Shown here: positions 16,681 to 26,509 of the stretch, in pieces
How positions within the stretch are numbered: position 1 is the first letter of the stretch
Layout: every line of letters starts with the position of its first letter
Assembly (NCBI RefSeq): GCF_007830495.1
Contig: NZ_VLKW01000005.1
Location: 179,481-243,480, forward strand
DNA: 64,000 bases
Reading direction: 5' to 3'
From: Pseudoduganella flava
Lineage (GTDB): Bacteria > Pseudomonadota > Gammaproteobacteria > Burkholderiales > Burkholderiaceae_D
Translations under genes and position numbers: made by a program
The notes under the pieces: model-generated
Database searches by the model: none
Told to the model about the DNA's origin: nothing
Seen by the model: the letters and a program-made list of their open reading frames with translations, nothing else

Positions 16681-18210
16681 ATGGAAGAAATCATCGCCCA
16701 GCTGCAATCCGGGTTGAAGGGCATCTGGAAATACCGCTGGTGCGCGGTCATCGTCACGTGGCTCGTGGCGACGGCCGGCTGGGCAAGGGTCTTCATGCTG
16801 CCGGACGACTACCAGACGACGGCCCGGGTGTTCGTCGACACGCAGAGCATCCTGAAGCCGCTGTTGTCGGGCATGACGTCCGTGCCGAACGTGGAACAGC
16901 AGGTCGCGATCATGAGCCGCACGCTCCTGTCCCGCCCCAACGTCGAGCGCGTGATCCGCATGGTGGACATGGACATCAGCGCGAAAACGCCGCGCGACCA
17001 CGAGAAGCAGGTCGATGAGCTGATGCAGAAGATCCGCATCGGCGGCACCAGCACCTACGACATCTACACGATCAGCTACAACAACAGCAATCCCCGCCAG
17101 GTGCGCGACGTCGTGCAATCGCTGCTGACGATCTTCGTCGAAGGCAGTTTCAAGGGCAAGAGGGGCGAGTCCGAGAAGGCCGTGCAATTCATCGACGACC
17201 AGATTCGCGCCTACGAGGACAAGCTGCTGGCGGCCGAGAATTCCGTCAAGGAGTTCAAGCTGAAGCACAATTTCCTGCTGCCGCGCCAGGGCATCGACTA
17301 CGGCGCGCAGTTGCTGATGTCCTCCGATGCGCTGAACAATGCGAAGCTGGAGCTGGTCGAGGCCGAGCAGGCACGTAACGCGATCAACGCCCAGATCCAG
17401 GGCGACGTGCCGGTACTCGATGGCGAACCGAATCCCGCGTCGATCGACAATCCCGAGATCGACGGGCGCATCGCCGCGCTGAACAAGTCGCTCGACGCAC
17501 TGCTGCTGCAATATACCGAGGCACACCCCGACATCATCTCGACCCGGCGCCTGATCGCCTTGCTCGAAGAGCGCAAGGTGCAGGATGCGAAGAATCACGT
17601 CGCGCCGGCCGATCCCGGCAAGAACTACAGCCCGATGCTGCAGCAGCTCAAGGTGGCGCTGGCGGAGGCGGATGCGCGCGTCGCATCGATCAAGGCACGC
17701 GTTGCCGAGATGCAGCAGCGGCACGACGGGCTGCTCGAACAAAGCAAGGCTGTGCCGGAAGTCGAGTCGCAGCTCGCCCAGTTGACGCGCGACTACCAGA
17801 TCAACAAGGAAAACTACGAGAAGCTGATCGGCCGGCGCGAGGCGGCAAAACTGTCGGGCGACCTCACCACCACCAGCGACATGATGAGCTTCAAGATCAT
17901 CGACCCGCCGACGATGCCGCTGCGCCCGATCGGCCCGAACCGGCTGATGTTGTACAGCATCGTACTGGGCGTTGCCCTGGTCGCCGGTGCGGCCACGGCG
18001 CTGCTGGTCAGCCAGGTACGCCCGACCTATCTGAGTCCGGCGGAACTACGCGACGCGACGGGGCTGCGCGTGCTGGGTGCGGTGGCGATGACGTGGACGG
18101 AGCCGCAGCGCAAGAAACGGCGCCGCGCGCAAATCGGGTTCGGCGCAGGCGTCGCCTGCCTGTTCGCATCGTACGGCGGGGTGATGGCCCTGACCTTCAT
18201 TTACTCGTAG
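16681..18210 (+). CDS. PEP-CTERM/XrtA system polysaccharide chain-length determinant
   Basis: 509 residues. A Wzz/GumC-type inner-membrane protein with an N-terminal helix around residues 18-38, a long periplasmic coiled-coil region (~190-420, including ALAEADARVASIKARVAEMQ), and a C-terminal helix after the proline-rich PPTMPLRPIGPNR. A basic cytoplasmic stretch and another hydrophobic segment end the protein. It sets the length of exported polysaccharide chains and pairs with the tyrosine kinase 12 nt downstream. The start is the ATG after GGAGAG rather than the longer frame. Confidence 0.93.
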   Translation: MEEIIAQLQSGLKGIWKYRWCAVIVTWLVATAGWARVFMLPDDYQTTARVFVDTQSILKPLLSGMTSVPNVEQQVAIMSRTLLSRPNVERVIRMVDMDISAKTPRDHEKQVDELMQKIRIGGTSTYDIYTISYNNSNPRQVRDVVQSLLTIFVEGSFKGKRGESEKAVQFIDDQIRAYEDKLLAAENSVKEFKLKHNFLLPRQGIDYGAQLLMSSDALNNAKLELVEAEQARNAINAQIQGDVPVLDGEPNPASIDNPEIDGRIAALNKSLDALLLQYTEAHPDIISTRRLIALLEERKVQDAKNHVAPADPGKNYSPMLQQLKVALAEADARVASIKARVAEMQQRHDGLLEQSKAVPEVESQLAQLTRDYQINKENYEKLIGRREAAKLSGDLTTTSDMMSFKIIDPPTMPLRPIGPNRLMLYSIVLGVALVAGAATALLVSQVRPTYLSPAELRDATGLRVLGAVAMTWTEPQRKKRRRAQIGFGAGVACLFASYGGVMALTFIYS

Positions 18211-18222
18211 CGGGAGCCCGCG

Positions 18223-18996
18223 ATGATCCCATTCACGGACGGCCCCCGCCTGGAGCCGCAACTGGCCGGCCCTGAGGGCCGGTACGCCGACATCAACCTG
18301 ACCCGCCTGCAACAGCTGGGCATGGTCACCCACGACGGTGGACGCACGGGCGTCGCCGAGGATTTCCGCATCATCAAGCGTCCCCTGCTGCGCAGCGCAC
18401 GGGGCGCCGATGGCCCGCCGATCCGGCATGGCAACCTGATCGTCGTGACGAGTGCCTTGCCGGGCGAGGGCAAAACCTTTTGCGCGATCAACCTGGCGAT
18501 GAGCATGGCGATGGAGCGCGACACCACCGTGTTGCTGGTCGACGCGGATGTCGCCCGGCCATCGCTGCTCAACGTGCTGGGGCTCGAGGCGCGGGCCGGC
18601 CTGATGGACGTGCTGCTCGACGACGACCTCGATCTTTCCGACGTCATCCTGAAGACGAACGTTCCGGCATTGAGCCTGCTGCCGGCCGGCCGGCGCAACA
18701 AGCACGCGACGGAATTGCTGGCCAGCCGTGGCATGTCGCGGCTGCTGGACGACATCGCCACCCGCTATCCCGACCGGATCGTCATCTTTGATTCGCCACC
18801 GTTGCTGATCACGTCCGAGGCGTCCGTGCTCGCGGCGCAAATGGGGCAGGTCGTCATGGTCGTCGAGGCGGAGCGCACGACGCACAGCGCGGTGCGCGAG
18901 GCCCTGCGCCAGATCGAATCGTGCCGGCATGTCAACCTGATCTACAACAAGATCCAGTCGTTCACGGGCAACGACCACTACGATTACTACGACTAG
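18223..18996 (+). CDS. PEP-CTERM/XrtA-associated tyrosine autokinase (BY-kinase)
   Basis: 257 residues. A cytoplasmic bacterial tyrosine kinase of the MinD/ParA-like P-loop type: Walker A SALPGEGKT (77-85), A' VLLVDADV, Walker B IVIFDSPPLL. The C-terminus has a tyrosine cluster (HYDYYD) for autophosphorylation. It works with the upstream chain-length protein, whose cytoplasmic tail activates such kinases, and cycling of the Tyr cluster regulates polymer assembly. In an operon with 12-nt and 7-nt gaps to its neighbours. Confidence 0.94.
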   Translation: MIPFTDGPRLEPQLAGPEGRYADINLTRLQQLGMVTHDGGRTGVAEDFRIIKRPLLRSARGADGPPIRHGNLIVVTSALPGEGKTFCAINLAMSMAMERDTTVLLVDADVARPSLLNVLGLEARAGLMDVLLDDDLDLSDVILKTNVPALSLLPAGRRNKHATELLASRGMSRLLDDIATRYPDRIVIFDSPPLLITSEASVLAAQMGQVVMVVEAERTTHSAVREALRQIESCRHVNLIYNKIQSFTGNDHYDYYD

Positions 18997-19003
18997 GCAT
19001 GCC

Positions 19004-19762
19004 ATGTTTCCACTCACGTCCTTCCTGTTCATCGGCGCGGTCCTGCTGTTGTGCGCCTACACGCTGCACAAGGTCCGGCTGATTCACCTGATGCTGCACG
19101 ACGTCCGCGACCAGACCCATCGCGATAACGCGGGGCTGTTCCGCCAGCTGGAAGCGCTGCAAGGTCTGTACACGGACCTCGGCCTCACGCACAGCCTGCC
19201 CGACACGCGCGGCTGGGCCGCGTCGCCGGATTTCCTGCTGGAGCTGACGCGCCATGCGCAGGCCGAGCGACCGCGGTTCGTCGTCGAATGCAGCAGCGGC
19301 ACGTCGACGCTGGTCCTGGCGCGCTGCATGCAGATCAACGGCGCCGGCAAGGTGTACAGCCTGGAACACGATCCGATCTTCGCCCGCCAGACGCGCCAGC
19401 AACTGGCGCGCCACGGGCTGTCCGACTGGGCGGTCGTGCTGGATGCGCCGCTGACGGCACAGGATTTCGGCGGCGCCACGTGGCCGTGGTATTCCACTAC
19501 CGGCTTGCCGGCCGCCGGCGAAATCGACATGCTCGTCATCGATGGGCCGCCGCAAGCGACACGCGCCTTGGCCCGTTACCCGGCCGGCCCGGCGTTGTTC
19601 GGCCGCCTGGCCCCTGGCGCGGCGATCTTCCTCGACGATGCGCGGCGTCCCGACGAGCAGCAGATCCTGCGCCGCTGGGCCGACGAGTACCCCGAGATCG
19701 AACAGCGCCCGCTCGCCTGTGAAAAAGGCGCTGCCGTCCTGCGCTACCGCCCACGGGCCTGA
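19004..19762 (+). CDS. membrane-anchored class I SAM methyltransferase
   Basis: 252 residues. An N-terminal hydrophobic helix (residues ~3-22) and a coiled-coil-like linker lead to a Rossmann methyltransferase core with motif I-like VVECSSGTSTLVLARC and a later MLVIDGPP. The role in the island could be methylation of a sugar or other polysaccharide precursor at the membrane. The acceptor is unknown. Encoded 7 nt after the kinase gene, so it is part of the same operon. Confidence 0.8.
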   Translation: MFPLTSFLFIGAVLLLCAYTLHKVRLIHLMLHDVRDQTHRDNAGLFRQLEALQGLYTDLGLTHSLPDTRGWAASPDFLLELTRHAQAERPRFVVECSSGTSTLVLARCMQINGAGKVYSLEHDPIFARQTRQQLARHGLSDWAVVLDAPLTAQDFGGATWPWYSTTGLPAAGEIDMLVIDGPPQATRALARYPAGPALFGRLAPGAAIFLDDARRPDEQQILRRWADEYPEIEQRPLACEKGAAVLRYRPRA

Positions 19763-20371
19763 CCGCGCAGCAACCTCCGGCGCGCCACGCGACGCTTATC
19801 GCGCTGTGCATGACCCCAGGGCTGGATCCGGCTCCCGCGCCTGCTACCCCAGCCACGCCTGCTCCTCACTACGCCTGCTGATCCCCCACGCCTGCGCCCG
19901 GCCACACTTCTCAGGCCTTGGCCAGGCCATCCGTTCCGCTCAATCCTTTCGCTGCCCCTCGTTGCGCATGGATCCCAAGGTCCTCGAACGGGCAGCTCGC
20001 GACCTGACTGAAGGCTCGGTACCGCGGCCCGTAGCGCAGCGCCGGCAGGAATCGCTCCACATTGACCGTGCGCGTTCACCGCGAACAACGCGGCCGCGGG
20101 CTTGATGTCGGTAAGGCAAACCTACAGCACGGCGGACGCCGGCTGAGCATGGAAAAATGGGAGCGCGGAGCTCGCAGAAAGCCCAGCCGAATCCGGAGCG
20201 GATGCGCGCAGGAACTATTGGGTCGAGCGCAGGGGGAAAGCGGCGGGAAACGCTGGCGGAGGAAACGCTGGCAGAGCAAAAACAACGACGATCGGCAGAG
20301 GCCTGGCCCGTCGCCCGGCACGTCGCAACACGGACGTCGTGCCCGCATCGCGACGCCGCACAACACTACAC
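19763..20371. other. 609-bp region without a supported gene
   Basis: Between the methyltransferase and the GT4 gene. No open frame has a ribosome-binding site or recognisable family. Direct repeats (AAACGCTGGCGGAGG-like) occur near 20250-20275. On the minus strand two adjacent frames around 19925-20100 read like pieces of one protein (ALFAVNAHGQ then NVERFLPALRYGPRYRAF), which could be a decayed gene fragment. I cannot name it. Confidence 0.4.
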
Positions 20372-21541
20372 TCAGGACAGCGTCCGCTCGGGCTCCGGCG
20401 CCGCCGTCACGACCGTGGCGTCAAGTGCCTCGGCATCGGCGGCCTTGGCGGCAGGGACGGCGAGCGTCTGCGCCTGGCTGCGCTCACTGCGCAGTTGCGC
20501 GTCGAGTTCAAAGTAGCAGTTGGCGATCTCCGACGCGACGCGCTGCCACGTGTATTCCTCTACCAGCGAACGAACCGCTTCGCGCTCCGGTGGCTCCGCA
20601 ACAAAGGCCTGGATCGCTTCGCGCTGTGCTGCGGCGTCGTGCCACGGCACCTTGCGCAAGGCAAAAGCGCTTTCGCGCAAGTCCAGCGCGTTCTCGTCCG
20701 TCATGACGACCGGGGTGCCAGCGGCCAGCGCCTCCAGGACGGCCAGCGGGAACACTTCGCCATGGCTGGGCAACGCGACAACGGAAGCGGCACAAAATGC
20801 GCTGGCCAGCAACGGGTCGTCGTGACGCAGTTCGCCCAGCCACCTGACCCATGGCGACCGCATTACCGTTTCCAGGTACACCTGGTCCTGCCGCGCCACC
20901 CGGCCGATCAGCACGATCGGCAAGTCCAGACCGGCCAGCGCCTGCACCAGGCCGAGCTGGTTCTTGTAAGGATTGATGGCGCCGGCCATCAGCACGAAAG
21001 GACCCGTGATCCCCGTGCGATGCCGGAACAATTCAGGCTTGGAGGTGAAGAAGTGGCGGCTGATCCCGTTCGGGAACACCCGGATCTTCGCGGGATCGGT
21101 GAGAAAGCCGGAAATGATCGCGTCCCGCTCGGCCTCACCCAGCGCGATGACCAGCCGGGCAAGTTGCAGCGCCCGTTTTGTCTGCGCATAGCTCGTCTGG
21201 ACGTTCCAAGCCGTCAACCGTCCGGCAAGCCGGTCCGCCACGCGTGCACGGAAGCCCGACGAACGATCCCAGCCGGGTGACAGCAGTGGCGACAGCACAA
21301 CGGGTACGCCCATTTCGCTGGCGGCTTCGACCAGGCGGTAGTTGCCGTTAATCGCCGAGAAGACGTGGATCAGGTCGAAGTCGTCGAGCCGCTGGCGGTT
21401 CGGGTCCACGAGCTGCGCCTGCAGGGGATGGGCCTCGTCGGCGCCCAGCCGGTTCAGCGCGGCGATCGTCTCGCGGACCTGCACTTGCAGGCCCCCTTCG
21501 CGCTGGAACAGCATCGGATATGACAATATGCCTACACGCAT
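20372..21541 (-). CDS. GT4-family glycosyltransferase
   Basis: 389 residues from the ATG after a GGAGG Shine-Dalgarno. A GT-B enzyme: the N-terminal acceptor domain starts MRVGILSYPM with a Gly-rich GGLQVQVRE loop. The C-terminal donor domain has VLMAGAINPYKNQ and the EX7E-like part PSHGEVFPLAVLEALAAGTPVV. It should add a sugar to the lipid-linked repeat unit at the cytoplasmic face. A tail of about 40 residues, Ala/Glu-rich, is probably disordered. Third gene of a minus-strand operon with the flippase (14-nt gap) and the GT2-GT4 fusion. Confidence 0.9.
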   Translation of the reverse strand: MRVGILSYPMLFQREGGLQVQVRETIAALNRLGADEAHPLQAQLVDPNRQRLDDFDLIHVFSAINGNYRLVEAASEMGVPVVLSPLLSPGWDRSSGFRARVADRLAGRLTAWNVQTSYAQTKRALQLARLVIALGEAERDAIISGFLTDPAKIRVFPNGISRHFFTSKPELFRHRTGITGPFVLMAGAINPYKNQLGLVQALAGLDLPIVLIGRVARQDQVYLETVMRSPWVRWLGELRHDDPLLASAFCAASVVALPSHGEVFPLAVLEALAAGTPVVMTDENALDLRESAFALRKVPWHDAAAQREAIQAFVAEPPEREAVRSLVEEYTWQRVASEIANCYFELDAQLRSERSQAQTLAVPAAKAADAEALDATVVTAAPEPERTLS

Positions 21542-21555
21542 GGCGAACCTCCCTC

Positions 21556-22992
21556 TCAAACTGCATCGCGACGACGGACCTTGCGCCATGCAAGCTCCAG
21601 TTCCTCCGCCAGCGGATGCCGGAACAGCACGACACCGGCAAACCACAGCGGTATTGCTCCGGCGACCGCCGCCAATACCTGTGCGGTCCCCGGGCGCATC
21701 GACATCAGCGCCGCGGCGGGCGCCAGTGCCGTCAATGCCGTCAATCCCCCACTGCGCGCGACGGCCCTGGCCAGCGCCGTCACGTCGACGCAGGCCAACC
21801 GGGCCAGGTAGCGCGCCGTCAACCAGCAGCGGAACACGGCACCAACGACGACCGCCCCGGCCACCCACCGCAACCCCAGCCCGGCGGCGGGTACGAGCAC
21901 GCCGACGCGGACCGCCACGGCCCAGGTATCCAGCCGGGCCTGGTCGCGTACGTGTCCTGTTGCGATGAACAAATAGCGAGCCATGCTGAACATGCTATAC
22001 AGCGCTGCGGAGCAACACATGATGCGTATCAACGGCGCAGCGGAGTCCCATTGCTCGCCGTACACGAGCCGGAGGACGGGCAACGCCAGCAAGCCCAGCA
22101 ATGTAAAAAATGGCCACGCCACCGCGGTCACGCACGCTACCGTCGTGAGATATCCATGGCGCGGATCGCGCCCCGCACGGGCGTCCGCCGCGAACAACGG
22201 GAGCAGGACGGGCGAGATCGCGCTGGTGACAGCCTGGTTGAACAGGTTGAGCAAGGCCTGCGCCTTGCCAAACATCGCCACCGATTCCGGGCCCAGCAGC
22301 TTGCCGATGACCAGGTCGGGCGCGGCGACGCCGGCTTCGTCGATCAGGTTGCCGCCCGTTGCATACATGCCGAATTCAAGCACTGCGCGCGCGCCACGCC
22401 AGGACGGCAGCCACGGCAGGCCTGCCGGCCGCAACGGCAGGCTGACGACGATCGCCACCATAGCGGCCGCCACCGTACCCCATGCGAGGCTGAGGCAGCC
22501 GAAACCGCGCGTGGCCAGCCATACCGTACAGGTCAGCTGGGTCAGGCTGTGCGACGTATTGATCAGGTAGATGGCCGACATGCGCAGTTGGCGCCGCAGG
22601 CAGGACAGCGTCAGCGACGTGAATGGCACCAGCACGAAATTGATCGCTAGCAGGCGCATCACGTCCTGCAGCCGCGGCTCACCGTAGAAGACTGCCATCG
22701 GCGCGGCCAGCACCGCGACCAGCGCCGCCAGCGACCACGCGGCCAGTAACGAGACGCCCAGCGCCGCCCGCAGCTGTGCCCGCTCCAGCGCGGGCGCCGA
22801 GACGACGTACTGCCCCACCCCAAAGTCGCGCAGTGCCTGCGCCAGGCCGACCAGTACCGCACCGATCGAGAACACCCCGATTTCCGCGGGCGGCAGCAGC
22901 CGCGCGATGATCATCGTCCCCGCCGTGCCGATCAGCAGCGCCGTGTACCGTTCGCCGAACGACACCAGCAGCGACCGGCGCGCGGCGCTCAT
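21556..22992 (-). CDS. polysaccharide flippase (Wzx-like)
   Basis: 478 residues with about 12-14 hydrophobic segments, of the MOP-superfamily oligosaccharide-flippase type (N-terminal FGERYTALLIGTAGTMIIARLLPPAEIGVFS is typical). It moves undecaprenyl-linked repeat units across the inner membrane. Its start codon overlaps the stop of the upstream glycosyltransferase by one base (TGATG, minus strand), so it is translationally coupled to it. Confidence 0.9.
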   Translation of the reverse strand: MSAARRSLLVSFGERYTALLIGTAGTMIIARLLPPAEIGVFSIGAVLVGLAQALRDFGVGQYVVSAPALERAQLRAALGVSLLAAWSLAALVAVLAAPMAVFYGEPRLQDVMRLLAINFVLVPFTSLTLSCLRRQLRMSAIYLINTSHSLTQLTCTVWLATRGFGCLSLAWGTVAAAMVAIVVSLPLRPAGLPWLPSWRGARAVLEFGMYATGGNLIDEAGVAAPDLVIGKLLGPESVAMFGKAQALLNLFNQAVTSAISPVLLPLFAADARAGRDPRHGYLTTVACVTAVAWPFFTLLGLLALPVLRLVYGEQWDSAAPLIRIMCCSAALYSMFSMARYLFIATGHVRDQARLDTWAVAVRVGVLVPAAGLGLRWVAGAVVVGAVFRCWLTARYLARLACVDVTALARAVARSGGLTALTALAPAAALMSMRPGTAQVLAAVAGAIPLWFAGVVLFRHPLAEELELAWRKVRRRDAV

Positions 22993-25076
22993 CAGACCAG
23001 GCCCCGATAAAACTCGTGCACGAGCGCCTGGACGTGGGTCGCCGCGAACCGGCGGACGACATCCTCCCTGCCCTCCTTCCCCATCCGTTCGCGCCGCACC
23101 GGATCGGCCAGCAGCGCGGCGACCGTACCGGCGACGGCAGCCTCGTCGTCCAGCGGGACGAGCTCACCACCGGCGCAGCCGGCCAGCACGTCGGCGTTGC
23201 CGGGCACGTCGGAAGCGACCGCCGGCACGCCACACGCCAGCGCTTCGATCGTCGCGATGCCGAAACCCTCGCGGCGGCTCAGCAGCAAATGGAGGTCGAA
23301 CGCCGGGATCAGCTCCTCGACGCGCTGCTGGTAGCCGGCGAAGATGACGTACCGCTCGACGCCCAGTGCCGCCGCGTGCCGGCGTACCGCCGCCTCCAGC
23401 GGCCCGGCGCCGGCCAGCACGAGGAACAGGTTGGGGAACCGCGGGCGCAATGCGTGCAACAGCGTGACCAGCGCCTCGGGGCGCTTTTGCGGCGACAGCC
23501 GCGCGACGGAACCGATGACCAGCGCGTCCGACGGCACTCCCCAGCGCTCGCGGGCTGCACTGCGCATGGCGGGCGAGGGTTGGAAGCGCGCCGTATCGAC
23601 GCAGTTCGGGATCACGGCCAGCCGTACATCGGCACGCAGGTAAGGCTTGTACAGCACCAGGAAGTGCTGTAATGCGGACTCGGTGGCGCCATAGATGCCG
23701 CGTACCGTGGCGAAGGCTTCGCGCAGCAGCCGGTGGTGCCAGGCGCCGAATTCGCACGGCGGGAACGTGTTGTGCACGCTGACGACGGCCGGCAGCCCGC
23801 AGCGTCCGGCCAGCCACAATGCGGTCGCGCCATAGGTGTTCCAGCAGAATGCCACGTGCACCAGGTCGGCCCGGTGCCGGCGCAGCGCCGGGCGGCCCCA
23901 CAACAGCGCGCGCCATTTGTTCACGCGTCGCCATTGCCAGTCCTCGAGCACCGGCGGTGGATCGAAGCGGGTGACGGGCACCCGGCGGGCGCGCAACTCT
24001 TCCGCCCACTCCTCGCTGCGCGGAAATGCACGGATGCCAAGCATGCTGTCGTACCCGCCCGCGCGCAGGAACCGTGCTTCCTGCGCCATCCGCAGCTCCA
24101 TGCCACCCAGCTCACCTGAATAGCTGGTGATCAGCACGCGGCGCTTGCCGACCGCCTTCGTGCCGCGCCACGCCTCGTGGAAATGGCCGCGCAGGTAGGC
24201 CAGCTCCCAGCGCCGCTGGAATCGTCCGTCGGCGTCCCGGTGCAGCCAGGCACCGGCAAGGCCCAGCGCTTCGCGGGCGTAGCGGGCGTACATCCAGCGC
24301 GGCACGCCGAACCATTCGGGAAACCGTCCCGGACACTCCTGGCGGAACTTGCCGCGACCAAAACGGAACGCCCGTTCGAGCACCCATTCACGCGTCATCT
24401 GCGCCGCGCGGATATGATGCGCCACCCGGGCGCCGGGGCAAAACCACGCGCGATGCCCGATATCGGCGAGGTGACGCGTCAGCTGGGTCTCGCTGCCCAT
24501 CGCATAGGCGCCGGCCGTCGGACCGATCGCCTCGTCGAAGCGCAATCCCTGCGCGAACAGCGCGCGGCGGATCGCCATGTTCGCGCCCCAGACAAGTCCT
24601 GCGAACACAGGACCTTCCGGCGTGTCGGGCGGTGTGATGCCGAACGTGAGCCCAAGCGGTACCAGGCGGACGAGCCATGCCGGCGGTTCGGTCGCCCAGT
24701 CGGGTGCGATCGCGCCGCCGAAGATGTCGTAGTCCGGCTGGGTCCAGGCGGCTTCCTCGAGCCGCAGCAGCCAGTCGCGATCGGGTGTCGCATCGTCGTC
24801 CGTGAAGACGAACAACCCCGCCTGATCGTCGCCCGACAGCGCGCACAGCAACGCAGCGTTCAACGCGACATTCTTGCCGCGCCGTGGCTCGCTCACGACA
24901 CACAGCGGCAAGCGGTCGGCATAGGTGGCAAGGAGCGCACGGGTACCGTCCGTGCTGCCGTTGTCCGCGACGACGACGCGCCAGCCGCTGCGCGGCGCGA
25001 TCAGCCGGCAGTACGCATCAAGCACCTTGGGCAAGGTGGCGGCGCCGTTGTAGGTCGCCATGAGAACGGTCAACAA
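22992..25076 (-). CDS. GT2-GT4 bifunctional glycosyltransferase fusion
   Basis: 694 residues with two complete transferase modules. Residues ~1-300 are a GT-A/GT2 domain: LMATYNGAATLPKVLDAY, VVVADNGSTDGT, and the DXD-like TDDDA (Asp93-95). Residues ~312-694 are a GT-B/GT4 domain: RVLITSYSGELGGME, IGSVARLSPQKRPEA, and SRREGFGIATIEALACGVPAVAS. The single protein probably adds two successive sugars. First gene of the minus-strand operon, divergent from the ligase-like gene. Confidence 0.9.
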   Translation of the reverse strand: MLTVLMATYNGAATLPKVLDAYCRLIAPRSGWRVVVADNGSTDGTRALLATYADRLPLCVVSEPRRGKNVALNAALLCALSGDDQAGLFVFTDDDATPDRDWLLRLEEAAWTQPDYDIFGGAIAPDWATEPPAWLVRLVPLGLTFGITPPDTPEGPVFAGLVWGANMAIRRALFAQGLRFDEAIGPTAGAYAMGSETQLTRHLADIGHRAWFCPGARVAHHIRAAQMTREWVLERAFRFGRGKFRQECPGRFPEWFGVPRWMYARYAREALGLAGAWLHRDADGRFQRRWELAYLRGHFHEAWRGTKAVGKRRVLITSYSGELGGMELRMAQEARFLRAGGYDSMLGIRAFPRSEEWAEELRARRVPVTRFDPPPVLEDWQWRRVNKWRALLWGRPALRRHRADLVHVAFCWNTYGATALWLAGRCGLPAVVSVHNTFPPCEFGAWHHRLLREAFATVRGIYGATESALQHFLVLYKPYLRADVRLAVIPNCVDTARFQPSPAMRSAARERWGVPSDALVIGSVARLSPQKRPEALVTLLHALRPRFPNLFLVLAGAGPLEAAVRRHAAALGVERYVIFAGYQQRVEELIPAFDLHLLLSRREGFGIATIEALACGVPAVASDVPGNADVLAGCAGGELVPLDDEAAVAGTVAALLADPVRRERMGKEGREDVVRRFAATHVQALVHEFYRGLV

Positions 25077-25170
25077 GGGCGTTTCTCCCGTGACTTAAGA
25101 TGGACTGCCAGGCTGAACCAGTGTACCGGCGGCCCTTTCCCTTTCGTTGAGGCCCGTCAACAAGCCAGCC

Positions 25171-26502
25171 ATGCGCGATATCCTCGTCACCCTGCTCGTG
25201 TTTGCCGGCCTGCCGTTCGCGCTGCAGCGCCCCGTCGTCGGTGGCCTGATGTGGGTTTGGATCAGCGTCATGAATCCCCACACGCAAGGCTGGGGATTCG
25301 CCACCACCTTTCCGTTTGCCCAGCTGATCGCCGCGACCACGTTGCTGAGCGTGCTGAAGTCGCGGGAGAAAAACACGCTGGCGATGACACCGATCAGCGT
25401 CACGTTGATGTTCTTCGTGCTGTGGATGAACATCACGACACCATTTGCGCTGTTTCCTCATGCGGCCTTCGACCAGTGGAGCAAGGTCATGAAGATCATG
25501 CTGATGACGTTCGTCGTCATGATGGTGGTGCGCAAACGCGACGACGTCCGCAAGCTCATCTGGGTACTGGTGATCTCGCTCGGCTACTACGGCGTCAAGG
25601 GCGGCATCTTCACGATCCGCAGCGGCGGAAACGACCGCGTGTGGGGCCCGCTCGGCACGTTCATCGGCGACAACAATGCGCTTGCGCTCGCGCTGATCAT
25701 GACGATCCCGCTGATGTACTACCTGATGCAGGATTTGCCGAAGCGCTGGATGCGTCAGCTGATGCTTGCTTCAATGGCGCTGTGCGCGCTGGCGGCGCTG
25801 GGCAGTTACTCGCGCGGCGGGGTCCTGGCGATCGTCGCGATGCTGGCGTTCATGTGGAAGAAGAGCCGGCACAAGCTGGCGGGCGCCGCGCTGCTGACGT
25901 TACTCGTGCCGCTCGCCCTGCTGTTCATGCCCCAGCAATGGAGCGCGCGGATGGACACGATCACGGAATACCACGCCGACCAGTCCGCGATGGGCCGGCT
26001 CAATGCCTGGGAGATGGCCTACAACCTCGCGAAGGACCGGTTCTTCGGCGGCGGCTACGCGATGTACGAGCCGATGACGTTCGCGATGTACGCGCCGAAT
26101 CCCGCGGACGTACATGCCGCGCACAGCATCTACTTCCAGGCGATGGGAGAACATGGCTTCATCGGGCTCGGCCTCTACCTGCTGCTGGGGTTTTTCACGT
26201 GGCGCTCGGCCGCGTGGATCGTCCGCCACAGCCGCGGTCACGCTGACCTGCAATGGGCAGGCTCATTGGCCGCGATGATCCAGGCGAGCCTGATCGGCTT
26301 CGCGGTCGGCGGTGCGTTTCTGAGCCTGTTGTACTGGGACGTGCCGTATTACCTGATGGCGGCCATCATGGCCACCCGCGCCGCGGTCCAGGCCCACCCC
26401 GGTGTCCGGACCACCCGCCTGTCGCAAATCCGGCACCCGGCCGCCACGCGCGCCGCTACGGTTGAGTCGGGACAAATACCGCGCCGCAGGCCGGAGGTTT
26501 AA
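25171..26502 (+). CDS. exosortase A-associated putative O-glycosylation ligase / Wzy-like
   Basis: 443 residues; the ATG at 25171 gives the expected N-terminus MRDILVTLLVFAGLPFALQRP. About ten or more membrane segments, with the Wzy_C/O-antigen-ligase-type loop in the middle (YSRGGVLAIVAMLAF) and the long periplasmic loop (MSARMD-like through NPADVHAAHSIYFQAMGEHG). Members of this PEP-CTERM-associated subfamily are predicted to ligate or polymerise glycans on the periplasmic side. Head of a plus-strand operon with the GNAT gene and the TPR gene. Confidence 0.9.
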   Translation: MRDILVTLLVFAGLPFALQRPVVGGLMWVWISVMNPHTQGWGFATTFPFAQLIAATTLLSVLKSREKNTLAMTPISVTLMFFVLWMNITTPFALFPHAAFDQWSKVMKIMLMTFVVMMVVRKRDDVRKLIWVLVISLGYYGVKGGIFTIRSGGNDRVWGPLGTFIGDNNALALALIMTIPLMYYLMQDLPKRWMRQLMLASMALCALAALGSYSRGGVLAIVAMLAFMWKKSRHKLAGAALLTLLVPLALLFMPQQWSARMDTITEYHADQSAMGRLNAWEMAYNLAKDRFFGGGYAMYEPMTFAMYAPNPADVHAAHSIYFQAMGEHGFIGLGLYLLLGFFTWRSAAWIVRHSRGHADLQWAGSLAAMIQASLIGFAVGGAFLSLLYWDVPYYLMAAIMATRAAVQAHPGVRTTRLSQIRHPAATRAATVESGQIPRRRPEV

Positions 26503-26509
26503 TGAAGCG

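Noticed and set aside
25171..26502. Reading the ligase-like multi-helix protein as exosortase
   Set aside because: It has the O-antigen-ligase/Wzy-type long loop and no exosortase-type Cys and Arg/His motif pattern.
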